From Pelagibacteraceae bacterium (GTDB lineage Bacteria; Pseudomonadota; Alphaproteobacteria; HIMB59; GCA-002718135): a stretch of 35,900 nucleotides of DNA. The notes beneath the pieces were generated by a model, which saw only the letters and a list, made by a program, of their open reading frames with translations, did no database searches and had not been told where the DNA came from. The stretch lies in the NCBI GenBank assembly GCA_002718135.1, contig PBDN01000009.1:1-35900 (forward strand). Direction: 5' to 3'. Position 1 is the first letter of the stretch; each line of letters opens with the position of its first letter. This document shows positions 1 through 11,623 of this stretch, piece after piece. Both the position numbers and the translations under genes were made by a program.

Positions 1-3000
1 AAAGATTATGAATGTTTGTGTGGTAAATACAAAAGAATGAAGTTTCGTGGAATTATTTGCGAAAAATGTGGAGTAGAAGTTACTCTTTCTAAAGTGAGAA
101 GAGATAGAATGGGACACATTGAACTTGCAGCCCCAGTTTCACATATTTGGTTTATGAAATCTTTACCTAGTAGAATTGCTACTCTTCTTGATATGACTAT
201 AAAAAATTTAGAAAAGGTTTTATATTTCGAACAATTTATAGTTGTTGAACCTGGTCTAACTGATTTAAAAAAGGGAGATATAATATCAGAAGATCAATAT
301 ATTCAATATCAAGATGAATATGGGGAAGATTCTTTTAGCGCCGCTATAGGTGCTGAAGCGATTGAGCAAATGCTATTGAATATAGATTTAGAGTCAGATT
401 TTAATCAAATTAAAAATGAATTATTAGAGACAAAATCTGAGTTGAAAAAAACAAAACTAACAAAAAGATTAAAACTTTTAGAATCATTTATAGTTTCAAA
501 AAATAAACCTGAATGGATGATTTTAAGGGTTTTACCTGTAATCCCTCCTGAATTAAGACCTTTAGTTCCTTTAGATGGAGGAAGATTTGCTACCAGTGAT
601 TTAAATGATTTGTATAGAAGAGTTATTAATAGAAATAATAGGTTAAAAAGACTAATTGATTTAAGAGCTCCAGATATAATTATAAGAAATGAAAAAAGAA
701 TGTTGCAAGAATCTGTTGATGCTCTTTTTGACAATGGTAGGAGAGGAAGAGTAATTACTTCGACCAACAAAAGACCATTAAAATCATTATCTGATATGCT
801 TAAAGGCAAACAAGGAAGATTCAGACAAAATCTGCTTGGAAAGAGAGTCGATTACTCTGGTAGATCTGTTATCGTCGTGGGTCCAAATTTAAAATTACAT
901 CAGTGTGGTATACCAAAAAAAATGGCTCTTGAATTATTCAAACCATTTATATTTCATAAACTTGATATATATGGTTGGGCGAATACAATTAAAGCTGCAA
1001 AAAAATTAGTTGAAAAAGAAGATCCTAGAGTATGGGATATATTAGAAGAGGTTATTAGGGAACATCCTGTTTTATTAAATAGAGCCCCAACCCTTCATAG
1101 GTTGGGTATTCAAGCTTTTGAGCCAATATTGATTGAAGGTAAATCAATACAACTACACCCTCTTGTTTGTACTGCTTTTAATGCAGATTTTGATGGAGAT
1201 CAGATGGCGGTTCATGTTCCACTAAGTTTAGAAGCGCAACTTGAAGCAAGAGTATTAATGATGAGTACAAATAATATTTTATCACCTTCAAGTGGTAAAC
1301 CTATTATAGTACCATCACAAGATATCGTTTTAGGTATTTATTATTTATCAATTATTAGAGATAATCAAATTGGTGAAGGAAGATCTTTTGTGGATTTGAA
1401 TGAAATTTTAAAAGCATTAGAAAACAAAGATATTTCTTTACATACTAAAATTGTTTCAAGAGTAAAAAATTATGACCAATCATTAACTAAAATTGAAACA
1501 ACTGCAGGTAGAATGATTTTGGCTGATACCCTGCCTTCAAATCCAAATATAAATTTTTCTATGATAAATAAAACTTTAACAAAAAAAGAAGTTAGTAATT
1601 TAATTGATACTGTTTATAGATTTTGTGGTCAAAAAGAGACAGTTCTTTTTGCTGATCACTTAATGCAAGTTGGATTTAAGTATGCAGCAATAGCAGGAAT
1701 TTCTTTTGGAAAAGATGATTTAATCATACCTGTCGATAAATCAAATTTATTAAATGAAACACAGCAAAAAGTTCAAGATTATGAAGATCAATATCAAGAT
1801 GGTTTAATCACTCAAGGAGAAAAATATAATAAAGTTGTTGATGCATGGTCAGAATGTACAAACAAAGTTGCTGACAAAATGTTAGAAACTATTTCAAACC
1901 CTGAAGATGATAAACCTGTTAATTCTGTTTATATGATGGCTCATTCTGGTGCCAGAGGTTCAGCTGCTCAATTAAAACAACTTGCTGGTATGAGAGGTCT
2001 GATGGCAAAGCCTTCAGGTGAAATTATTGAAAATCCTATCAAATCAAATTTTAAAGAAGGTTTATCAGTATTAGAATATTTTACATCAACTCATGGAGCT
2101 AGAAAAGGTTTGGCTGATACTGCTTTAAAAACTGCTAGTAGTGGTTATCTTACTAGGAGATTAGTAGATGTTGCCCAAGATGCAGTTATAAGGGAACAGG
2201 ATTGTGGAACTAAAAATGGCGTATTGGTTGAAGAAATTGTTGAATCAGGCAATATAACATCTCCTTTAAATGAGAGAATTTTGGGTAGAGCACCTACTGA
2301 TGATCTATTAGATGAAAATCAAAATTTACTAGTTAAAGCTGGTGATATTATTGAAGAACAACACATGGAGCAAATTTCCAAATTAGGTCTGAGATCTCTT
2401 AAGATTCGTTCAGTTTTAACGTGTTTAACTGAAGATGGGATTTGTGCGAAATGTTATGGTAGAGATCTAGCAAGAGGTACCCAAGTAAATATTGGTGAAG
2501 CAGTTGGTATTATTGCGGCACAATCTATAGGTGAGCCTGGCACGCAGTTAACTATGAGAACATTTCACATTGGAGGTGCAGCAAGCTCTTCAGTTGAGCA
2601 GTCATCTGCTTTAGCGCCAATAGATGGAAAGGCAACATACGAAAATATTAAAATTATTGAAGATAAATCTGGAAATAAAATTGTTCTTAGCAGAAATGCA
2701 AAAATAAAAATATTTTATGAAAATGAAGAAAAATTTTCTCTAAACATACCATTTGGATCAAGATTATTATTCAAGAAGGATTCTGATATTAAAGCTAATC
2801 AAATACTTGCAGAATGGGATCCTTATACACTTCCAATTATTGCTGAGAAAAATGGATTTATTCAATATAACGATTTAAAGCAGGGTGTATCTTTTAGAGA
2901 ATCTATAGATGACACTACGGGTATTTCCAGTAAAATTGTTATTGATTGGAGTCAAAACCCTAAATCTAAAAACTTTAAACCCGCGATAAATATATTAGAT

Positions 3001-3930
3001 TCTCTTAATGATCAAATTACAGATGAAAGTAAATTTCTTAATTATCCAATGTCCATTGATACCATTTTGGGAGTTGAAGACGGTCAAGAAGTTCAAATCG
3101 GACAAGTATTAGCTAGAATTCCAAAAGAAAGTTCAAAGACTAAAGATATAACAGGAGGCTTGCCTAGGGTGGCAGAACTATTTGAAGCAAGAAAACCTAA
3201 AGATCCGGCAATCATGTGTGAAATTGATGGAAAAATCTCTTTTGGTAAAGATTATAAAAATAAGAGACGTTTAATTATTACAAGTGTTGATGAAAATGAA
3301 ACTTTTGAAATATTGATACCCCGTGCCAAGTATCTTAATGTACAAGATGGGGATTTTGTAAAAAAAGGTGATATACTAGTTGAAGGAACGCCGGTACCTC
3401 ATGATATTTTGAGAATTTTAGGAATAGAAGAACTAGCAAGATATTTAGTAAGAGAGGTCCAATCAGTGTACAAATTGCAAGGCGTATATATTAATGACAA
3501 ACATATTGAAACAATTGCAAGACAAATGTTGCAAAAAGTAATGATTAAGAATCCAGGTGACTCTGAATTAATGGCTGGGGAACAATTACAAAAAAGAGAT
3601 GTGATTGAAATCAATAAAAAATTAGAAGAAAACAACAAGCAAATAATTGATTTTGAACCTGTACTTCTTGGTATAACAAAAGCCAGTCTTCAGACCAATT
3701 CATTTATATCAGCTGCTTCCTTTCAAGAAACAACAAAGGTTTTAACTGATGCAGCAACACTAGGAAAAGTTGATCGTTTAAATGGTCTAAAGGAAAATGT
3801 AATAGTTGGTAGATTAATTCCAGCTGGAACTGGAAGCATGACTTCAGTTTATGAAAATATTGCATCGCAAAAAGATAAGGAATTGCTAGATAAGAGAAAT
3901 AAAGATTCTGAAAATACTGAAATTTCTTAA
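1..3930 (+). CDS. rpoC: DNA-directed RNA polymerase subunit beta' (5' truncated by window edge)
   Basis: Largest catalytic subunit of RNA polymerase. The frame is open from base 1, so the start lies upstream. The first visible cysteines (codons 5 and 7) with the following CEKC pair form the N-terminal zinc site, which in E. coli is near residue 70, so about 65 residues are missing. The catalytic NADFDGD loop, whose aspartates hold the active-site Mg, is at bases 1180-1200. The second zinc site is seen as DCGTKNG and, about 75 residues later, [11 protein letters not shown]. The bridge-helix/trigger-loop region ([16 protein letters not shown]) follows. The C-terminal end is complete. rpoB is expected just upstream, and the str genes follow after 107 bases. 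About 1309 codons are visible, normal for the family. Confidence 0.98.
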   Translation, partial: KDYECLCGKYKRMKFRGIICEKCGVEVTLSKVRRDRMGHIELAAPVSHIWFMKSLPSRIATLLDMTIKNLEKVLYFEQFIVVEPGLTDLKKGDIISEDQYIQYQDEYGEDSFSAAIGAEAIEQMLLNIDLESDFNQIKNELLETKSELKKTKLTKRLKLLESFIVSKNKPEWMILRVLPVIPPELRPLVPLDGGRFATSDLNDLYRRVINRNNRLKRLIDLRAPDIIIRNEKRMLQESVDALFDNGRRGRVITSTNKRPLKSLSDMLKGKQGRFRQNLLGKRVDYSGRSVIVVGPNLKLHQCGIPKKMALELFKPFIFHKLDIYGWANTIKAAKKLVEKEDPRVWDILEEVIREHPVLLNRAPTLHRLGIQAFEPILIEGKSIQLHPLVCTAFNADFDGDQMAVHVPLSLEAQLEARVLMMSTNNILSPSSGKPIIVPSQDIVLGIYYLSIIRDNQIGEGRSFVDLNEILKALENKDISLHTKIVSRVKNYDQSLTKIETTAGRMILADTLPSNPNINFSMINKTLTKKEVSNLIDTVYRFCGQKETVLFADHLMQVGFKYAAIAGISFGKDDLIIPVDKSNLLNETQQKVQDYEDQYQDGLITQGEKYNKVVDAWSECTNKVADKMLETISNPEDDKPVNSVYMMAHSGARGSAAQLKQLAGMRGLMAKPSGEIIENPIKSNFKEGLSVLEYFTSTHGARKGLADTALKTASSGYLTRRLVDVAQDAVIREQDCGTKNGVLVEEIVESGNITSPLNERILGRAPTDDLLDENQNLLVKAGDIIEEQHMEQISKLGLRSLKIRSVLTCLTEDGICAKCYGRDLARGTQVNIGEAVGIIAAQSIGEPGTQLTMRTFHIGGAASSSVEQSSALAPIDGKATYENIKIIEDKSGNKIVLSRNAKIKIFYENEEKFSLNIPFGSRLLFKKDSDIKANQILAEWDPYTLPIIAEKNGFIQYNDLKQGVSFRESIDDTTGISSKIVIDWSQNPKSKNFKPAINILDSLNDQITDESKFLNYPMSIDTILGVEDGQEVQIGQVLARIPKESSKTKDITGGLPRVAELFEARKPKDPAIMCEIDGKISFGKDYKNKRRLIITSVDENETFEILIPRAKYLNVQDGDFVKKGDILVEGTPVPHDILRILGIEELARYLVREVQSVYKLQGVYINDKHIETIARQMLQKVMIKNPGDSELMAGEQLQKRDVIEINKKLEENNKQIIDFEPVLLGITKASLQTNSFISAASFQETTKVLTDAATLGKVDRLNGLKENVIVGRLIPAGTGSMTSVYENIASQKDKELLDKRNKDSENTEIS

Positions 3931-3947
3931 TAAAATATGATATTTCC

Positions 3948-3974
3948 TTGACTTTCGACAGATCAATTTATAAA
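3948..3974 (+). promoter_or_regulatory. Putative sigma70-type promoter for the str/S10 genes
   Basis: TTGACT at 3948-3953 is a good -35 box. TATAAA at 3969-3974 gives a 15-base spacer, and the weaker TAAAGA at 3971-3976 gives 17. It lies in the 107-base gap between rpoC and rpsL, the first sizeable gap in the cluster. A GGAA ribosome site (AGGA at 4030-4033) precedes the rpsL start. The predicted leader of about 55 bases has only a weak hairpin (around 4003-4016). The same 9-mer TTGACTTTC occurs before rpsM. This is a prediction from sequence only. Confidence 0.5.
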
Positions 3975-4037
3975 GACCCGCTACGTTTTGTTAATGGTGG
4001 TGGGAAATAATTCTCAGACGCTTAACAGTAGGAAAAA

Positions 4038-4409
4038 ATGCCAACAATAAATCAACTTGTCCGAAAGGGTAGAGAAACAGTAAAAAAAAGGAATAAGGTT
4101 CCAGCCCTAGCAGCGTGTCCTCAAAAAAGAGGCGTTTGTACACGTGTATATACTACAACCCCAAAAAAACCAAATTCAGCTCTTAGAAAAGTTGCTAGAG
4201 TTAAACTTACTAATGGTCAAGAGGTTTCCGCTTACATTCCAGGTGAAGGTCATAATTTACAAGAGCATTCAGTAGTGATGATTAGAGGTGGAAGAGTAAA
4301 AGATTTACCAGGTGTTAGATATCATATTTTAAGAGGAACACTTGATACACAAGGTGTAAGCTCTAGAAAACAAAGACGCTCTCTCTACGGTGCGAAAAAA
4401 CCAAAATAG
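4038..4409 (+). CDS. rpsL: 30S ribosomal protein S12
   Basis: Decoding-centre protein of the small subunit. At 123 residues it is full length. It contains the near-invariant [12 protein letters not shown] segment, whose lysine is the usual site of streptomycin-resistance changes, and [13 protein letters not shown]. Both are in the wild-type, sensitive form. The C-terminus [15 protein letters not shown] is typical. The ATG has AGGA four bases upstream. It is first in the str group, downstream of the predicted promoter in the rpoC gap, and rpsG follows after 9 bases. Confidence 0.98.
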   Translation: MPTINQLVRKGRETVKKRNKVPALAACPQKRGVCTRVYTTTPKKPNSALRKVARVKLTNGQEVSAYIPGEGHNLQEHSVVMIRGGRVKDLPGVRYHILRGTLDTQGVSSRKQRRSLYGAKKPK

Positions 4410-4418
4410 GATAAATAT

Positions 4419-4889
4419 ATGTCAAGAAGAAGAGCTGCTCAAAAAAGAACTATTCTCCCAGATCATAAATACAAAGATCTTATTTTGGCAAAGTTTATGA
4501 ATAGAATAATGATTGATGGAAAAAAATCAGTTTCAGAAAAAATTGTTTACGGTGCTTTTGACATAGTTTCAAAAAAAACTGAAAAAAGTCCAATTGATTT
4601 TTTTCATGATGCTCTTAGTAATGTTAAGCCAAGTCTTGAAGTAAGATCAAGAAGAGTTGGTGGAGCTACATACCAAGTACCAATGGAAGTTAGACCACGA
4701 AGAGCACAAACATTGGCAATGAAATGGATAGTTGACTCTGCAATTAAAAGAAATGAAAAAACTATGCGAGAGAGAGTTGCAAACGAAATTATTGATGCAT
4801 TTAACAACAAAGGAAATGCTGTAAAAAAAAGAGAAGAGACTCATAAAATGGCTGAAGCAAATCGAGCATTTTCTCATTTTAGATGGTGA
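4419..4889 (+). CDS. rpsG: 30S ribosomal protein S7
   Basis: Small-subunit head assembly protein that binds the 3' domain of 16S rRNA. The length of 156 residues matches the family. The N-terminus [10 protein letters not shown], the middle ARGG-like segment [19 protein letters not shown], and the C-terminal [15 protein letters not shown] are diagnostic. AGGA at 4408-4411, overlapping the rpsL stop, serves as ribosome site, which suggests coupling to rpsL. fusA starts 6 bases after the stop. Confidence 0.98.
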   Translation: MSRRRAAQKRTILPDHKYKDLILAKFMNRIMIDGKKSVSEKIVYGAFDIVSKKTEKSPIDFFHDALSNVKPSLEVRSRRVGGATYQVPMEVRPRRAQTLAMKWIVDSAIKRNEKTMRERVANEIIDAFNNKGNAVKKREETHKMAEANRAFSHFRW

Positions 4890-4895
4890 TAAAAT

Positions 4896-6974
4896 ATGTC
4901 TAGAAGTCATAATTTAGATAAATATAGAAATATAGGAATTATGGCGCATATAGATGCAGGTAAGACAACTACAACTGAAAGAATATTATATTATACTGGT
5001 AAATCTCATAAGATAGGTGAAGTCCACGATGGAGCCGCCACTATGGATTGGATGGAACAAGAGCAGGAAAGAGGTATTACCATTACTTCAGCTGCAACAA
5101 CCTGTTTTTGGAAAGATCATCGAATAAATATTATTGATACACCAGGGCACGTTGATTTTACTATTGAAGTTGAGAGATCTCTAAAAGTGTTAGATGGAGC
5201 TGTTGCTGTATTTGATGGTGTTGCTGGTGTTGAGCCTCAATCTGAAACTGTTTGGAGACAAGCTGATAAGTATAATGTTCCAAGAATGTGTTTTATTAAT
5301 AAACTAGATAGAACTGGTGCAAATTTTTTTATGACAGTAGATATGATAAAGGATCGATTAGGATCTTATCCTTTAGTAACCCAACTTCCTATTGGAATTG
5401 AATCAAATCTAAAAGGAGTTGTTGATATTGTTTCAAACAAAGCAATTATTTGGAAAGATGAAAGTTTGGGAGCAGAATTTGATATCGTTGAAGTGCCTGA
5501 AGATTTGGTTGAAAAAACAAATGAGTATAGAAAAAATTTAATTGAAAAAGCAATTGAAGAAGATGATGCAATAATGGAAAGTTATCTTGAAGGAAAAGAG
5601 CCATCCGTTGATGATATAAAAAAATGCATTAGATTAGGAACTATTAATGGCTCATTTGTTCCAGTTTTGACTGGATCAGCTTTTAAAAATAAGGGAGTTC
5701 AACCGCTACTTGACGCGGTAATAGACTATATGCCTTCACCAAAAGATGTAGCAAGCGTTAAAGGTGTTGATGTTGATGATAATTCAAAAGAACTCATGAG
5801 AAATTGTGATGATAAAGAGCCATTTAGCGCACTTGCTTTTAAAATCATGACCGATCCATTTGTTGGAAGTCTTACTTTCACAAGAATATATTCTGGAACT
5901 ATTAATACAAAAGACTCAGTTTTGAATTCTAATTCTGGAAAAAAAGAAAATATCGGCAGAATGCTTTTAATGCATGCAAATAATAGAGAAGAAATTAAAA
6001 CTGCTAATGCAGGAGATATAGTTGCTTTAGTTGGTCTTAAAGATGTAACCACTGGAGAAACTTTATGCGATGTCAACAATCCAATTGTTTTAGAAAAAAT
6101 GGATTTTCCTGATCCAGTTATTGAGGTGGCGGTCGAACCTAAAACTAAAGCTGATCATGAAAAAATGGGAACAGCGCTTGGAAGATTAGCCAAAGAAGAT
6201 CCTAGTTTTAGAGTAACTACTGACCATGAAAGTGGACAAACAATTATCAAAGGAATGGGAGAACTTCATCTTGAAATACTAGTGGATAGAATGAAAAGGG
6301 AGTTTAAAGTTGAAGCAAATGTAGGTGCCCCTCAAGTAGCTTATAGAGAAACTATTTCCAGTTTATATGACGTCGATTATACTCATAAAAAACAATCTGG
6401 AGGCGCAGGGCAATTTGCTAGAGTTAAAATTAAATTTGAACCAGGTGAAGCTGGTAGCGGTTATGAATTTGTAAATCAAATCAAAGGTGGAAATATACCA
6501 ACCGAGCTTATTCCAGGAGTTGAAAAAGGTTTAATAGCACAACAACAAACAGGTGTTATGGCAGGGTTCCCATGTATTGATTTTAAAGCGACACTTTATG
6601 ATGGAGCTTATCATGATGTAGACTCAAGTGTGCTGGCATTTGAAATTGCTGCCAAAGCAGCATTTCGAGAAGGTATAGCAAAAGCAAACCCGGTTTTACT
6701 TGAGCCAATGATGAAAGTAGAAGTTGTTACTCCAGAAGAATATATGGGTGATGTAATAGGAGATTTAAATAGTAGAAGAGGTCAAGTTCAAGAAATGAGC
6801 ACAAGAGGTAATGCTAATATAGTTAATGCCATGGTTCCGTTAGCAAATATGTTTGGTTATGTTAACAACTTAAGATCATTATCTCAAGGAAGAGCAAATT
6901 ATTCAATGCAATTTGATCATTATGAGCAAGTTCCCTCTAATGTAGCAGAAGAAGTTAAGGCTAAGTTAGCATAA
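4896..6974 (+). CDS. fusA: Elongation factor G
   Basis: GTPase that drives tRNA-mRNA translocation and, with ribosome recycling factor, recycling. At 692 residues it is full length. The P-loop AHIDAGKT is at residues 17-24, followed by the switch region with RGITI, the DTPGH motif, and NKLD for guanine recognition. Domain IV and V signatures are present ([11 protein letters not shown] and RRGQVQEM). Its stop overlaps the rpsJ start in TAATG. Oddly, tuf does not follow it, although that is the usual order in proteobacterial str operons. Confidence 0.98.
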   Translation: MSRSHNLDKYRNIGIMAHIDAGKTTTTERILYYTGKSHKIGEVHDGAATMDWMEQEQERGITITSAATTCFWKDHRINIIDTPGHVDFTIEVERSLKVLDGAVAVFDGVAGVEPQSETVWRQADKYNVPRMCFINKLDRTGANFFMTVDMIKDRLGSYPLVTQLPIGIESNLKGVVDIVSNKAIIWKDESLGAEFDIVEVPEDLVEKTNEYRKNLIEKAIEEDDAIMESYLEGKEPSVDDIKKCIRLGTINGSFVPVLTGSAFKNKGVQPLLDAVIDYMPSPKDVASVKGVDVDDNSKELMRNCDDKEPFSALAFKIMTDPFVGSLTFTRIYSGTINTKDSVLNSNSGKKENIGRMLLMHANNREEIKTANAGDIVALVGLKDVTTGETLCDVNNPIVLEKMDFPDPVIEVAVEPKTKADHEKMGTALGRLAKEDPSFRVTTDHESGQTIIKGMGELHLEILVDRMKREFKVEANVGAPQVAYRETISSLYDVDYTHKKQSGGAGQFARVKIKFEPGEAGSGYEFVNQIKGGNIPTELIPGVEKGLIAQQQTGVMAGFPCIDFKATLYDGAYHDVDSSVLAFEIAAKAAFREGIAKANPVLLEPMMKVEVVTPEEYMGDVIGDLNSRRGQVQEMSTRGNANIVNAMVPLANMFGYVNNLRSLSQGRANYSMQFDHYEQVPSNVAEEVKAKLA

Positions 6975-7282
6975 TGGACTCCCAAAATATAAGAATTAGA
7001 TTACGAGCATATGACTCAAAATTATTAGATAATAGCACTGGTGATATTATTGACACAGCCAAAAGAACTGGTGCTAAAGTTAAAGGCCCAATTCCATTAC
7101 CAACACGATTTGAAAAATTTACAGTAAATAAATCACCACATATTGATAAAAAAAGTAGAGATCAGTTAGAGATAAGAACGCATAATAGATTAATTGATAT
7201 TATTGATCCAACTCCTCAAACAGTAGACGCCCTAATGAAATTAGATTTATCTGCTGGTGTAGAGGTTGATATAAAGATTTAA
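6974..7282 (+). CDS. rpsJ: 30S ribosomal protein S10
   Basis: Small-subunit head protein, also the NusE partner in transcription antitermination. The length of 102 residues and the start [14 protein letters not shown] are typical, as is the loop [19 protein letters not shown]. The ATG overlaps the fusA TAA by one base, so its translation is probably coupled to fusA. It opens the S10 gene group with no separate promoter visible. Confidence 0.98.
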   Translation: MDSQNIRIRLRAYDSKLLDNSTGDIIDTAKRTGAKVKGPIPLPTRFEKFTVNKSPHIDKKSRDQLEIRTHNRLIDIIDPTPQTVDALMKLDLSAGVEVDIKI

Positions 7283-7284
7283 TT

Positions 7285-7929
7285 ATGAAAAAAAGATCAG
7301 GATTAATTGCAAAAAAAATTGGTAACAGCTCCTTTTATACTGAGAAAGGTATTGTGTATCCTGCAACTATTCTTAAAGTTGATGATTGCGTAGTATCAAA
7401 TGTTAAAACAATTGAAAAAGATGGATACACAGCAATTCAGTTAGCAAGCATTGAGAAAAAAGTAGATATAAAAAAAATAAAGAAACCTCAACAAAAAATT
7501 TTTTCAAATTTAAAAATTAAACCTAAAAAAATTTTAAAAGAATTTAGAGTAGATATTGAAAATGCATTAAAGCTTGGTACTTCTTTGAATGTTTCACATT
7601 TTGAAAAAGATCAGTATGTTGATGTAACAGGAAATTCTATTGGAAAAGGATTTGCTGGTGCTATGAAAAGACACAATTTTGCTGGATTAAGAGCATCACA
7701 TGGAGTTTCAATTTCACATAGATCTCATGGATCCACTGGTCAAAACCAAGACCCTGGAAGAGTATTTAAAGGCAAAAAAATGGCTGGCCATATGGGTGCA
7801 AAGAAAGTAACTAAACAGAATCTTAAAATTTTAGAAATAGATAATGACAACAATTTAATTATTCTAAAAGGTTCTGTACCTGGCAAAACAAATTCAATTG
7901 TGTTTATTAAAGATGCGGTAAAAAAATGA
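7285..7929 (+). CDS. rplC: 50S ribosomal protein L3
   Basis: Early-assembly large-subunit protein that reaches the peptidyl-transferase centre. At 214 residues it is normal length. The glycine-rich extension HGVSISHRSHGSTGQNQDPGRVFKGKKMAGHMG is the family hallmark and includes the Gln that many proteobacteria methylate. The start lies 2 bases after the rpsJ stop. It overlaps rplD by 4 bases (ATGA). The N-terminal part is lysine-rich, as expected at this base composition. Confidence 0.97.
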   Translation: MKKRSGLIAKKIGNSSFYTEKGIVYPATILKVDDCVVSNVKTIEKDGYTAIQLASIEKKVDIKKIKKPQQKIFSNLKIKPKKILKEFRVDIENALKLGTSLNVSHFEKDQYVDVTGNSIGKGFAGAMKRHNFAGLRASHGVSISHRSHGSTGQNQDPGRVFKGKKMAGHMGAKKVTKQNLKILEIDNDNNLIILKGSVPGKTNSIVFIKDAVKK

Positions 7930-8549
7930 AAAAACCATTAATAAATTTAAAAGACAACACTTTAAAAGAAGTAGATATAGATGATAAAATTTTTGGTATT
8001 AAATTTTATCCAGACATAATTCATCAATATATTAGATATCAAAATGCTAAGTCAAGACAAGGCAGTCACAAAACAAAATCAAGATCTGAAGTAAAAGGTA
8101 GATCAAAAAAACCATTTGCTCAAAAAGGTACTGGAAATGCTAGACAAGGAAGTAGCAAACCACCACATTTTAGAGGGGGCGCAGTTGTCATGGGACCAGT
8201 TAATAGAGATCATTCATTTGATTTAAATAAAAAAGAAAAAAAACTTGCCTTAAAATCTGCTCTATCAACAAAATTATCTGAAGAAAAAATTATTTTCGTA
8301 GAATCTCTTAAAATTGAAAATCATAAAACAAAAGAATTGAAAAAAATATTAGATAAATTTAAATTTAATTCAGCTTTATTTATTTATTCAAATGAAGATT
8401 TGGATATAAATTTTAAAAGAGCATCAGCTAATATACCTAAAGTTTCAATTTTAAATCACCAGGGTATAAATGTAAAAGATCTTGTTACTTATGATAAAAT
8501 TTTTATAGAAAAAAATTCTTTAGAACATTTAAGCAAGAGGCTCGCATGA
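7926..8549 (+). CDS. rplD: 50S ribosomal protein L4
   Basis: Large-subunit protein whose loop lines the exit tunnel; in E. coli it also represses the S10 operon. It has 207 residues. The tunnel-loop region KPFAQKGTGNARQGSSKPPHFRGGAVVMGP is clear, and the C-terminal globular part has the expected alternating pattern. The start overlaps rplC (ATGA) and the end overlaps rplW (ATGA). No S10-type leader is seen upstream of rpsJ, so L4 autoregulation of the E. coli type is not supported here. Confidence 0.97.
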   Translation: MKKPLINLKDNTLKEVDIDDKIFGIKFYPDIIHQYIRYQNAKSRQGSHKTKSRSEVKGRSKKPFAQKGTGNARQGSSKPPHFRGGAVVMGPVNRDHSFDLNKKEKKLALKSALSTKLSEEKIIFVESLKIENHKTKELKKILDKFKFNSALFIYSNEDLDINFKRASANIPKVSILNHQGINVKDLVTYDKIFIEKNSLEHLSKRLA

Positions 8550-8863
8550 AGCAAAAAGTTAAATCAATATCTGATGAAAGAGCATTTAGTATCATTAAAA
8601 AACCAATGATGACTGAAAAATCAACAAATTTGAATCAATTTAATCAATATTGTTTTATTGTATCTAAAGATAGTAATTCTAGTGAAATAAAACTTGCTAT
8701 AGAAAAAATATTTAAAGTAAAAGTTATAAAAATTAATACATCTATTATGCGTGGAAAACTTAAATCATTCAAGGGTGATATTGGTTATAAAAAAGATTAT
8801 AAAAAAGCTATAGTTACACTAGTTGAAGGAAATACTATTGACTCTTCATTGGAGATTAAATAA
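8546..8863 (+). CDS. rplW: 50S ribosomal protein L23
   Basis: Sits at the tunnel exit and docks trigger factor and SRP. It has 105 residues. The signature [12 protein letters not shown] and the later [15 protein letters not shown] segment fit the L23 fold. It overlaps rplD by 4 bases at the start and the rplB ATG by 1 base at the end, consistent with translational coupling. Confidence 0.96.
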   Translation: MKQKVKSISDERAFSIIKKPMMTEKSTNLNQFNQYCFIVSKDSNSSEIKLAIEKIFKVKVIKINTSIMRGKLKSFKGDIGYKKDYKKAIVTLVEGNTIDSSLEIK

Positions 8864-9684
8864 TGTTAAATAAATTAAAACCTATTACCCCAGGACAAAG
8901 AGGTACTGTTTTAGTTTCAAAGAAACATTTATCAAAACAATCTCCTTATAAACCTCTTACAAAACCATATAAATCAACTGGGGGAAGAAATAATCAAGGT
9001 AAAATTACCTCAAGACGCATGGGTGGAGGAGTGAAAAGAAAATATCGATTAATAGATTTTAAAAGAAATAAGTTTGATATTTCTGGTGAGGTAATAAGAA
9101 ATGAATATGATCCAAATAGATCTTCATTTATTTCTTTAATTAAATATGAAGATGGAGAGTACAGATACATATTGTCTCCAAAAAATCTTAAAACAGGTGA
9201 TAAGATTATATCAAGTAACAAAGCTGAAATAAAGGATGGTAACTGTCTTCAATTGAAGAATATTCCTATTGGAACTAATGTTCATAATATTGAGCTTAAA
9301 CCAGGCGCTGGAGGCCAACTTGTAAGATCTGGAGGTACTTCAGCCCAGATTATATCTAGAGAAGAAACATATGTTCAATTAAAATTGGTTTCTGGAGAAA
9401 TTCGAATGATAAATAAAAATTCTCTTGCAACTATAGGTGTGCTTTCAAATCCTGATCAAAAAAATGTCAAACTTGGTAAAGCGGGAAGAAAAAGATATTT
9501 GGGATTTAGACCAAAGGTTAGAGGGGTTGTTATGAATCCTGTAGATCACCCTCATGGCGGAGGTGAAGGAAGAACTTCTGGAGGTAGACACCCAGTAACT
9601 CCTTGGGGTGTATCTACAAAAGGTAAAAAAACAAGAAAAAATAAAAGCACAGATGTTTTTATTATTAAAAGAAGGAAGAAATAA
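8863..9684 (+). CDS. rplB: 50S ribosomal protein L2
   Basis: Needed for subunit joining and peptidyl-transferase activity. It has 273 residues, as in most bacteria. The segment [20 protein letters not shown] near the N-terminus and the C-terminal [14 protein letters not shown], with its conserved histidine, are diagnostic. The start overlaps the rplW stop by one base (TAATG), and rpsS begins on the base after its stop. Confidence 0.98.
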   Translation: MLNKLKPITPGQRGTVLVSKKHLSKQSPYKPLTKPYKSTGGRNNQGKITSRRMGGGVKRKYRLIDFKRNKFDISGEVIRNEYDPNRSSFISLIKYEDGEYRYILSPKNLKTGDKIISSNKAEIKDGNCLQLKNIPIGTNVHNIELKPGAGGQLVRSGGTSAQIISREETYVQLKLVSGEIRMINKNSLATIGVLSNPDQKNVKLGKAGRKRYLGFRPKVRGVVMNPVDHPHGGGEGRTSGGRHPVTPWGVSTKGKKTRKNKSTDVFIIKRRKK

Positions 9685-9969
9685 ATGGCTAGATCAGTAT
9701 GGAAAGGACCTTTTGTAGATATTAATTTACTTAAAAAAGCTGAAAAAGTTGCTGATTCAGGAAGAAAAGAAGTAATCAAAACTTGGTCAAGAAGATCTAC
9801 TATCTTACCACAATTTGTGGGTTTAACATTTGGAGTTTACAACGGACAAAAGTTTGTTCCCGTTAATGTTACAGAGCATATGGTCGGACATAAATTTGGA
9901 GAATTTTCTCCTACCAGAACTTTTAAAGGTCATACAGCTGCAGATAAAAAAGTGGATAAAAAATCATGA
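9685..9969 (+). CDS. rpsS: 30S ribosomal protein S19
   Basis: Small-subunit head protein that contacts S13 and A-site tRNA. It has 94 residues. The start [12 protein letters not shown], the middle [14 protein letters not shown], and the C-terminal [15 protein letters not shown] are characteristic. A GGAAG-rich ribosome site falls in the last codons of rplB. It overlaps rplV by 4 bases. Confidence 0.98.
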   Translation: MARSVWKGPFVDINLLKKAEKVADSGRKEVIKTWSRRSTILPQFVGLTFGVYNGQKFVPVNVTEHMVGHKFGEFSPTRTFKGHTAADKKVDKKS

Positions 9970-10352
9970 ATCAAAATTTAACAGCAATAGCAAAAGATAA
10001 TACAGTTAGAGTTAGTCCATTAAAACTTGCTAATTTAGTAAGATCAATTGTTAATAAAAAAGTAGATAATGCAGTCAATCAATTAAAATTTTCTAATAAG
10101 AGAATTTCAAGAAATGTTTTAAAAGTTTTAAATGCAGCAATTGCAAATGCAGAAAATAATAAACAGCTAGATATTGATAATCTTTTTGTAAAGGAAGCAT
10201 ATGTTGGAAAAAGTTTATCAATGAAAAGATTTAGACCTAGAGCAAAGGGTAGAGCTTCTTCAATAGTTAAACCTTTTAGTAAAATAACAATTATTGTTGA
10301 AGAGAGATCTCAATTAAAAAAAGAGGAAAAAGATAATGGGACAAAAAGTTAA
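9966..10352 (+). CDS. rplV: 50S ribosomal protein L22
   Basis: Early-assembly protein whose beta-hairpin lines the exit tunnel near the macrolide site. It has 128 residues. It matches the family in [20 protein letters not shown], and the hairpin [15 protein letters not shown]. The C-terminal lysine/glutamate tail overlaps rpsC by 17 bases in another frame, the largest overlap in this run, with the rpsC ribosome site (AGAGGA) inside the rplV tail. Confidence 0.97.
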   Translation: MNQNLTAIAKDNTVRVSPLKLANLVRSIVNKKVDNAVNQLKFSNKRISRNVLKVLNAAIANAENNKQLDIDNLFVKEAYVGKSLSMKRFRPRAKGRASSIVKPFSKITIIVEERSQLKKEEKDNGTKS

Positions 10353-11013
10353 TCCAAACGGTTTAAGACTTGGAATAAATAGAACTTGGTCATCAAGATG
10401 GTATTCTGGTAATGATTATACTAAACTACTTCACCAAGATTTAAAAATTAAAAAATTTGTAGAAGAGAAGTTAAAAAATGCTAGTATTTCTAAGATTAAT
10501 ATTGAAAGAGCAGCAAAGAAATTAAGAATAGCAATCTTTAGTTCAAGACCAGGAATTATTATAGGTAAAAAAGGTGCTGATATAGAAACTCTAAAAAATA
10601 AACTTTCAAAATTAACTAATCTTGAAGTCTTTTTAGATATAAAAGAAGTTAGAAAACCTGAAGTTGAAGCTAAATTAGTTGCAGAAAATATTGCTAATCA
10701 ACTTGAAAAAAGGATATCATTTAGAAGGGCAATGAAAAAAGCAGTACAATCCTCAATGCGCTTAGGTGCAAAAGGTGTAAAAGTAGTTTGCAGTGGTCGA
10801 TTGGGCGGAGCAGAAATTGCAAGAACTGAAAAATATCATGAAGGAAGTGTTCCTCTTCATACACTAAGGAGTGATATTGATTATGCAACAGCAGAAGCTG
10901 AAACAACCTATGGCATATGCGGAATTAAGGTATGGATAAATAAAGGGGAAATATTAACTAAAGATCCATACGCAAGTGAAAAAAAACAAGTTGAACAAGG
11001 AAGTGTAAGATGA
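10336..11013 (+). CDS. rpsC: 30S ribosomal protein S3
   Basis: Part of the mRNA entry tunnel and helicase site. It has 225 residues. The start [14 protein letters not shown] is near-invariant. The KH domain carries [17 protein letters not shown]. The C-terminal domain has [13 protein letters not shown] and [10 protein letters not shown]. It overlaps both neighbours (rplV by 17 bases, rplP by 4). Confidence 0.98.
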   Translation: MGQKVNPNGLRLGINRTWSSRWYSGNDYTKLLHQDLKIKKFVEEKLKNASISKINIERAAKKLRIAIFSSRPGIIIGKKGADIETLKNKLSKLTNLEVFLDIKEVRKPEVEAKLVAENIANQLEKRISFRRAMKKAVQSSMRLGAKGVKVVCSGRLGGAEIARTEKYHEGSVPLHTLRSDIDYATAEAETTYGICGIKVWINKGEILTKDPYASEKKQVEQGSVR

Positions 11014-11426
11014 ATATGATGTCACCGAAAAAAACTAAGTTTCGAAAACAATTTAAGGGACGTATTCATGGTAATGCAAAAGGTAATTATAAACTTAACT
11101 ATGGTAGTTATGGACTAAAAGCACTTGAGCCTGAAAGAGTAACTGCAAGGCAAATAGAATCTGCCAGAAAAGCTATAACTAGATATCTTAAAAGAACTGG
11201 AAGAATGTGGATAAGAATTTTTCCTGATGTACCAGTTTCAAAAAAACCAGCTGAAGTAAGAATGGGTAAAGGAAAAGGATCAAATGAATATTGGGCATGC
11301 AGAATAAAACCAGGAAGAATAATGTTTGAAGTAGACGGGGTTAACATTGATGACGCAAAAAGAGCAATGACTTTGGCAGCTGCAAAGTTACCCATTAAAT
11401 GTAAATTTGTTGAAAGAAATATATAA
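11010..11426 (+). CDS. rplP: 50S ribosomal protein L16
   Basis: Organises the A-site tRNA region of the large subunit. Three in-frame ATGs are possible (11010, 11016, 11019). The first is chosen because GGAAG at 10999-11003 sits six bases upstream and because it gives the ATGA overlap with rpsC. The family sequence proper begins [16 protein letters not shown]. The central [18 protein letters not shown] is diagnostic. Length is 138 residues from the first ATG. Confidence 0.97.
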   Translation: MNMMSPKKTKFRKQFKGRIHGNAKGNYKLNYGSYGLKALEPERVTARQIESARKAITRYLKRTGRMWIRIFPDVPVSKKPAEVRMGKGKGSNEYWACRIKPGRIMFEVDGVNIDDAKRAMTLAAAKLPIKCKFVERNI

Positions 11427-11623
11427 TGAATAAAAAAACTAAAAAAGTTGACGTTAATAAAAATAAAACAGAACTGATCAGTTTGAAAAAAGCTGTTTTA
11501 AATTTGAAATTTCAAAGATCTATTGGTCAACTGGAAAATACTTCAGAAATAAAAAAAACTAGAAGAAAAATTGCTCAGATAAAGACTTCTTTATCTAATA
11601 ATCATGGAGAAAAAAATGCCTAA
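11426..11623 (+). CDS. rpmC: 50S ribosomal protein L29
   Basis: Small helical protein near the tunnel exit, next to L23. It has 65 residues, two predicted helices, and the core [29 protein letters not shown] pattern. The N-terminal lysine-rich stretch is slightly longer than the shortest family members. It overlaps the rplP stop by one base (TAATG), and its last codons overlap the rpsQ start. Confidence 0.95.
   Translation: MNKKTKKVDVNKNKTELISLKKAVLNLKFQRSIGQLENTSEIKKTRRKIAQIKTSLSNNHGEKNA

Noticed and set aside
405..809. Open frame on the - strand inside rpoC
   Set aside because: It is a shadow of the conserved rpoC coding sequence, with no ribosome site and no recognisable protein.
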